The position numbers and the translations under genes are program-made. From CAIOZW01 sp049317725 (GTDB taxonomy: Bacteria; Acidobacteriota; Blastocatellia; RBC074), in the NCBI GenBank assembly GCA_049317725.1, contig JBMOHS010000088.1:1-16942 (forward strand): a stretch of DNA of 16,942 nt, read 5' to 3'. Positions 13,416 through 16,942 of this stretch are shown piece by piece. The first letter of the stretch is position 1. The number at the start of each line of letters is the position of its first letter. The notes beneath the pieces were generated by a model. That model was not told the origin of the DNA. It ran no database searches and saw only the letters and a program-made list of their open reading frames with translations.

Positions 13416-16370
13416 ATGGACACACAGAAACAGACTTCACTTGAGGAGTGCCCAACCGGCCAATCGAACAAGAACACGAAGAGAAGCCCCTTCAGAAACC
13501 TGCCCCCCCTTCCCCAAAAGAGATCCCTGGGATGGGTCTGCCTCCTGGCCCTCCTCGCCGGGGTTGGCGTCTATGCCCACTTCACTGGGGATCGGGCGCC
13601 ATCGGTCCTCGCGGCAAGCGCCAATGAGAGTGCGGAAAATGGGATCAACAACGACCTGGAGAGACGTATCGAGGACCGTCAAGCCCAGGCGGCCGCCTTG
13701 CAGCGAGATGAGCTGGTCGAGAACCGGTTCCGAACCCTGCAGCAGAAGATGCTGCCCGGTGGATCGTTGCCAGTGATCGTTCGGCTCCGGATCGCCTACG
13801 AATCAGAGCACAAGTTGGAAGATCCGCTTGATGTTGCCGCGCAACGAGCCCTGATCGAGCGGATGCAGGGAGAGACTCTGCGGACCCTGCAGGGGTATGA
13901 CTCCGCCTCGGTCAAGTCTTACCGGTACCTTCCCCTCCTTGCCGTGCGGGTCGATGCCGCTGGACTTGCTTCATTGACCCAGTCGGCCGCGGTGATCGAC
14001 ATCTTCGAAGATGCGATCTCGCTCCCAGCCCAAACAGAAAGTTCGGCCGGTACGGGATCCGCCCTGCCGGGAGGGGCGGACCTCGGAATTGCCCAAGTGC
14101 GACAAATTGGTCTGACAGGAATCCATCAGACGATTGCCATTCTCGACACCGGCCTCGACAAAGCCCATCCCTCCCTGGCCGGCAAAGTGGTCGCGGAGGG
14201 CTGCTTTTCATCGGCGAGCGCCGAGGAGGGCATCCAATCGGTCTGTCCAGCCGGGGGGAGAGCGATCAAGGAAGCGGATTCGGGCCTCCCCTGCCAGATC
14301 GACGGAACCGGGTGCGAGCACGGAACACAAGTCGCGTCGATTGCCGCCGGTCGGAAGGGAGTCGCCCCCGAGGCCAACTTGATCGCGGTCAAGGTGGTCT
14401 CCCGGCTGGATGCGCCGGGAGTCTGTCCAGAGGGCGCGAACTCCTGCCTCTTTGCCTTCGATTCTGACCTGCTGCAGGGGCTTGAATACGTCTACGAACT
14501 CCGGGAGAGATTCCGGATCGTCGCGGCCAACGTCAGCCTCGCCGGCCCCCTCCTCGGATCGAACTGTGATGCAGAGGCAGCCCCACTGCGATTGGCGGTG
14601 GAACTCCTCGAAGGGGCCAACATTGCCACGATCACGGCGGCTGGTAACGACGGGGATTCGGGGGGGCTCAGCTCCCCGGCGTGTGTCTCTTCGGCGATCA
14701 GTGTCGGCAGCTTCTCGACCGCGACATCGAACGCGCTGCCGGGGCTGCCTGGCGGTGTGCTGACGGGAATCACGCAAGTCGAGCAGGTCTCGGCCTTCTC
14801 CAACAGCGCCGAAGAACTCGACCTCCTCGCCCCGGGGCAGGATGTGCTGGTCCCCACGGTTGGTGGAGGGGAGACGCGGGCCAGCGGAACCTCTTTCTCG
14901 GCCGCTTCGGTCGCTGGCGCGTGGGCCTTGGCTCGTCAGAAGTCGGGAATCGCCTCGGTCGCCGAGGTCCGGACCGCCCTGGTCGCGACGGGACGCGCCA
15001 TCAACGACTCGCGCAATCAGTTGCGCCGATCCCGCGTCAATCTTGACGGAGCCGTGATCGGGTTGGGAACCCTCGCCGTCATGTCGGCGGCTCCGTCCGC
15101 TCCGAATGGGGCGATCGCTTTTCCGTATATGGGCGATGCCAATCTGAGCGCACCACACCCCTATCGGATCAAGATCACGTGGCGAGACAATTCGAACAAC
15201 GAGTTGCACTTCGTGATCATGCGGAGAACCCAAGCCAAACCGGACTGGAGCGCAGTTGGAATGGTCAGGGCCAACGCGACCTCCTTCATGGATGTCGACA
15301 TCAAACCCAATACACGATACGAGTATCACATCTTCGCCTACAACGGAGCGGCACGATCCAATGCGTCGAATATTGCGACGGTCGTCTCGATGTCCGTTCG
15401 GATTGCGCAGCCGACCAACTTGACGGCCCTGGCCGCTTCAGCAAGCGCAATCACCCTCAACTGGACGGACAACTCACGAGAGACCGGCTTCGCGATCATG
15501 CGACAACGTCGCGGGACGACCTCCTGGGAGAAAATCGCCATGGTACCGGCGGATACTCCCACCTACACCGACCAGAACCTCTTACCGTCGACCTTGTACA
15601 CCTACTGCGTCTGCGCCTTCGACAACGCGGGAGATTCCGATCCCTCGAACGAGGTGAAGGTGGTCACGCTCGATGAACGTGGGTTTACCCCACTGCCCGC
15701 CGCACCATCAGACCTCGAGATCTCGGTGATTCCGTCTGGTCCCCTTGGACGGTACGGGCAACTCGAGCTGAAGTGGAGAGACAACTCCGCCAACGAATCG
15801 GGCTTCCAGATCTGGCGACGGGCTGAGGCGATGAATGCCACCTGGGAACACTTGACCACTCTCCCGCCGAATTCACTGTTCTTTCTCAACACGGGACTGA
15901 CCACAGAGATGCGCTACCACTACCGGGTCGCCTCCTTCAATGGTGCGGGAGTCTCGATGTCGAGTGAAGAGGTCAGCGCCATTCCCCCGATGTACAACTT
16001 CTCCTCGGTGCGCAGCGGGCAGACCGTTTCGGGCAGTCTGGGACGGGGAAGCTTCCAACGCTATCGGGTCTATGTTCCGGAGGGAACGAGCCAGCTTGCG
16101 GTGGTCGCTCAGATGCGAGCACAGCTTTCCCGAGGGGACGTCGACATCTTCGTCCGGCGAGAAAGGTTGCCAACGATGACACTGTCGGACTGCAGTTCCC
16201 GCTCCACCTCCGCCGTCGAGCGGTGCACAATCAACAATCCAACACCTGGAGATTGGTACATCTCCGTCTACGGGCAAGGATTGGGAGCATCTCCTTTTGA
16301 GATGACCGCAACGACTCAGGAGAGGAGAGTCCAGCAAGTTCCCCTGCCGCCCGTCGGGCAGCGACCCTAG
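13416..16370 (+). CDS. Secreted S8 (subtilisin-like) peptidase with three FN3 domains and a PPC domain
   Basis: A 984-residue serine protease for the cell surface or exterior. Residues 1-36 are polar and basic; 37-57 are a hydrophobic signal or anchor segment, with possible cleavage near LAAS (66-69). A propeptide-like region runs to about 220. The S8 domain (about 225-540) carries the catalytic triad: Asp244 in AILDTG, His302 in EHGTQVASIAAG, and Ser493 in SGTSFSAASVAG. Asn411 in AAGND is the oxyanion residue. Several cysteines (263, 277, 293, 300, 337, 344, 384, 423) suggest disulfides. Three fibronectin type III domains follow (about 560-658, 664-752, 760-857), each with a WxDNSxxExxFxIxR-like strand at 589, 683 and 787. 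Residues 865-968 are a bacterial pre-peptidase C-terminal (PPC) domain (SGQTVSGSL, DVDIFV, PGDWYISVYG), usually removed on maturation. It stands alone and ends in a strong terminator. The substrate is unknown. Confidence 0.93.
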   Translation: MDTQKQTSLEECPTGQSNKNTKRSPFRNLPPLPQKRSLGWVCLLALLAGVGVYAHFTGDRAPSVLAASANESAENGINNDLERRIEDRQAQAAALQRDELVENRFRTLQQKMLPGGSLPVIVRLRIAYESEHKLEDPLDVAAQRALIERMQGETLRTLQGYDSASVKSYRYLPLLAVRVDAAGLASLTQSAAVIDIFEDAISLPAQTESSAGTGSALPGGADLGIAQVRQIGLTGIHQTIAILDTGLDKAHPSLAGKVVAEGCFSSASAEEGIQSVCPAGGRAIKEADSGLPCQIDGTGCEHGTQVASIAAGRKGVAPEANLIAVKVVSRLDAPGVCPEGANSCLFAFDSDLLQGLEYVYELRERFRIVAANVSLAGPLLGSNCDAEAAPLRLAVELLEGANIATITAAGNDGDSGGLSSPACVSSAISVGSFSTATSNALPGLPGGVLTGITQVEQVSAFSNSAEELDLLAPGQDVLVPTVGGGETRASGTSFSAASVAGAWALARQKSGIASVAEVRTALVATGRAINDSRNQLRRSRVNLDGAVIGLGTLAVMSAAPSAPNGAIAFPYMGDANLSAPHPYRIKITWRDNSNNELHFVIMRRTQAKPDWSAVGMVRANATSFMDVDIKPNTRYEYHIFAYNGAARSNASNIATVVSMSVRIAQPTNLTALAASASAITLNWTDNSRETGFAIMRQRRGTTSWEKIAMVPADTPTYTDQNLLPSTLYTYCVCAFDNAGDSDPSNEVKVVTLDERGFTPLPAAPSDLEISVIPSGPLGRYGQLELKWRDNSANESGFQIWRRAEAMNATWEHLTTLPPNSLFFLNTGLTTEMRYHYRVASFNGAGVSMSSEEVSAIPPMYNFSSVRSGQTVSGSLGRGSFQRYRVYVPEGTSQLAVVAQMRAQLSRGDVDIFVRRERLPTMTLSDCSSRSTSAVERCTINNPTPGDWYISVYGQGLGASPFEMTATTQERRVQQVPLPPVGQRP

Positions 16371-16380
16371 TCCTTCCCTC

Positions 16381-16420
16381 AAAAGGGCGGTGGGAGATCT
16401 CTTCTCCCGCCGCCCTTTTT
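16381..16420. terminator. Intrinsic terminator, probably bidirectional
   Basis: A 17-bp stem pairs 16381-16397 with 16403-16419 around a 5-nt loop, with one T-G wobble. The stem is GC-rich in the centre (GGGCGG with CCGCCC) and flanked by an A-run on the left and TTTTT on the right, so it can work on both strands. It lies 11 bp after the peptidase stop and 19 bp before the stop of the opposing gene, serving both. Confidence 0.93.
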
Positions 16421-16438
16421 GATCAGTCCGATGCGGCC

Positions 16439-16942
16439 TCATTCGACAATCGCCGTGACGGCAAAATGGTCGGACGGGGTCCGTCCCTCCCGTTGAGTTC
16501 GATCGATCCGTGCGTCCCGTACCTGCCAATCCCGACTGGCCCCGATCCAGTCGATGCGGGGCCCGCGGAGATTCTCCGCCTTGAACCCAGAGAACGTCCC
16601 CTCTTCCGCCCCACGGACCGGGGAGACAACGCGGTAGGTATCGAGGAGCGGAGAGGCCGTTCCGGCACCATCCTTTCCTGAATCCCTTGAACCGAAGAGA
16701 GCGAGGTATGGATCCGTCCCCTCCCCAGCATTGAAGTCCCCAGTAACGATCACCCGGTGGTCTCGCCTCCAACTCTCGACGCGCCGCCGCAGCAATCTCG
16801 CCGATTCGAGACGGGCCTGTTGCCCCCGGTGATCAAAGTGGGTATTGAGAAAGAGGATCGGTTGGGCGCGAGGATTCCGTCGGTCGCGCAAGCGAACCCA
16901 GGTCGCCATGCGGGTCAAAGCGGCATCCCAGCTCTTACTCGC
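16439..16942 (-). CDS. Endonuclease/exonuclease/phosphatase (EEP) family protein, C-terminal part
   Basis: The frame stays open to the window edge, so the N-terminus is outside; about 167 C-terminal residues are visible, beginning ASKSWDAALTRMATW. The EEP (DNase I-like) catalytic signatures are present in order: NTHFDH, VTGDFNA, RIDWIG and PSDHFAV. These supply the metal-binding and catalytic Asp, Asn and His residues. SWDAALTR before a WVRLRD strand is common in small bacterial EEP proteins annotated as metal-dependent hydrolases. The family includes nucleases, phosphodiesterases and sphingomyelinases, so the substrate cannot be named. Any signal peptide or first catalytic Glu would be in the missing part. 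It converges on the S8 peptidase gene, and both share the terminator between them. Confidence 0.9.
   Translation of the reverse strand, partial: ASKSWDAALTRMATWVRLRDRRNPRAQPILFLNTHFDHRGQQARLESARLLRRRVESWRRDHRVIVTGDFNAGEGTDPYLALFGSRDSGKDGAGTASPLLDTYRVVSPVRGAEEGTFSGFKAENLRGPRIDWIGASRDWQVRDARIDRTQREGRTPSDHFAVTAIVE

Noticed and set aside
13286..13477. Minus-strand 63-codon frame containing CRFCQLRP
   Set aside because: It has one CxxC-like pair only, overlaps the start of the peptidase gene, and has no ribosome-binding site or family resemblance.

Overview
The window is a high-GC, densely packed chromosomal segment from a bacterium. It has bacterial-type HisRS, AspRS with a GAD-type insertion, MutL and Dus, and one tRNA. 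Nothing in it fixes the phylum. The AMP-ligase/ACP/PlsC fusion, the secreted FN3/PPC subtilase and the endonuclease-type MutL fit a free-living, probably Gram-negative lineage outside the enterics, but that is inference. I see no phage genes, insertion sequences or CRISPR arrays.

Layout. (1) Positions 1-1918, plus strand: the 3' part of larC (nickel-pincer cofactor), cut by the window edge, then a short CinA-type gene with only the MoaB/Mog-like domain. (2) Positions 1919-7284, plus strand: hisS, aspS and mutL, probably one transcript. A possible promoter and a leader of tandem repeats lie in front of hisS. (3) Positions 7299-8616, minus strand: an HD-domain nucleotidase gene followed by a DedA membrane protein gene. 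The gap between them is built almost wholly of two short tandem duplications, one of which doubles the Shine-Dalgarno site of dedA. (4) Positions 8781-9842, plus strand: a tRNA-dihydrouridine synthase. (5) Positions 9867-12608, minus strand: one 913-residue protein joining an acyl-adenylating enzyme, an acyl carrier protein and a PlsC acyltransferase. A perfect 12-bp inverted repeat lies upstream. (6) Positions 12808-12880: tRNA-Phe(GAA) behind a near-consensus promoter. (7) Positions 12881-13415: non-coding, with a family of 9-bp-period ATAGGAC-type repeats arranged as a large inverted repeat. (8) Positions 13416-16370, plus strand: a secreted S8 peptidase with three FN3 domains and a PPC domain. 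(9) A strong, probably bidirectional terminator. (10) Positions 16439-16942, minus strand: the C-terminal part of an endonuclease/exonuclease/phosphatase (EEP) family protein, cut by the window edge.

Most genes are housekeeping: aminoacyl-tRNA synthesis, tRNA modification, mismatch repair, nucleotide clean-up and envelope lipids. I did not find a clear new multi-gene system. The most interesting items are the ligase-ACP-acyltransferase fusion with its operator-like palindrome, the dispersed ATAGGAC repeat family, the repeat/hairpin leader of hisS, the duplicated ribosome-binding site of dedA, and a G-quadruplex-type motif at the 3' end of larC.
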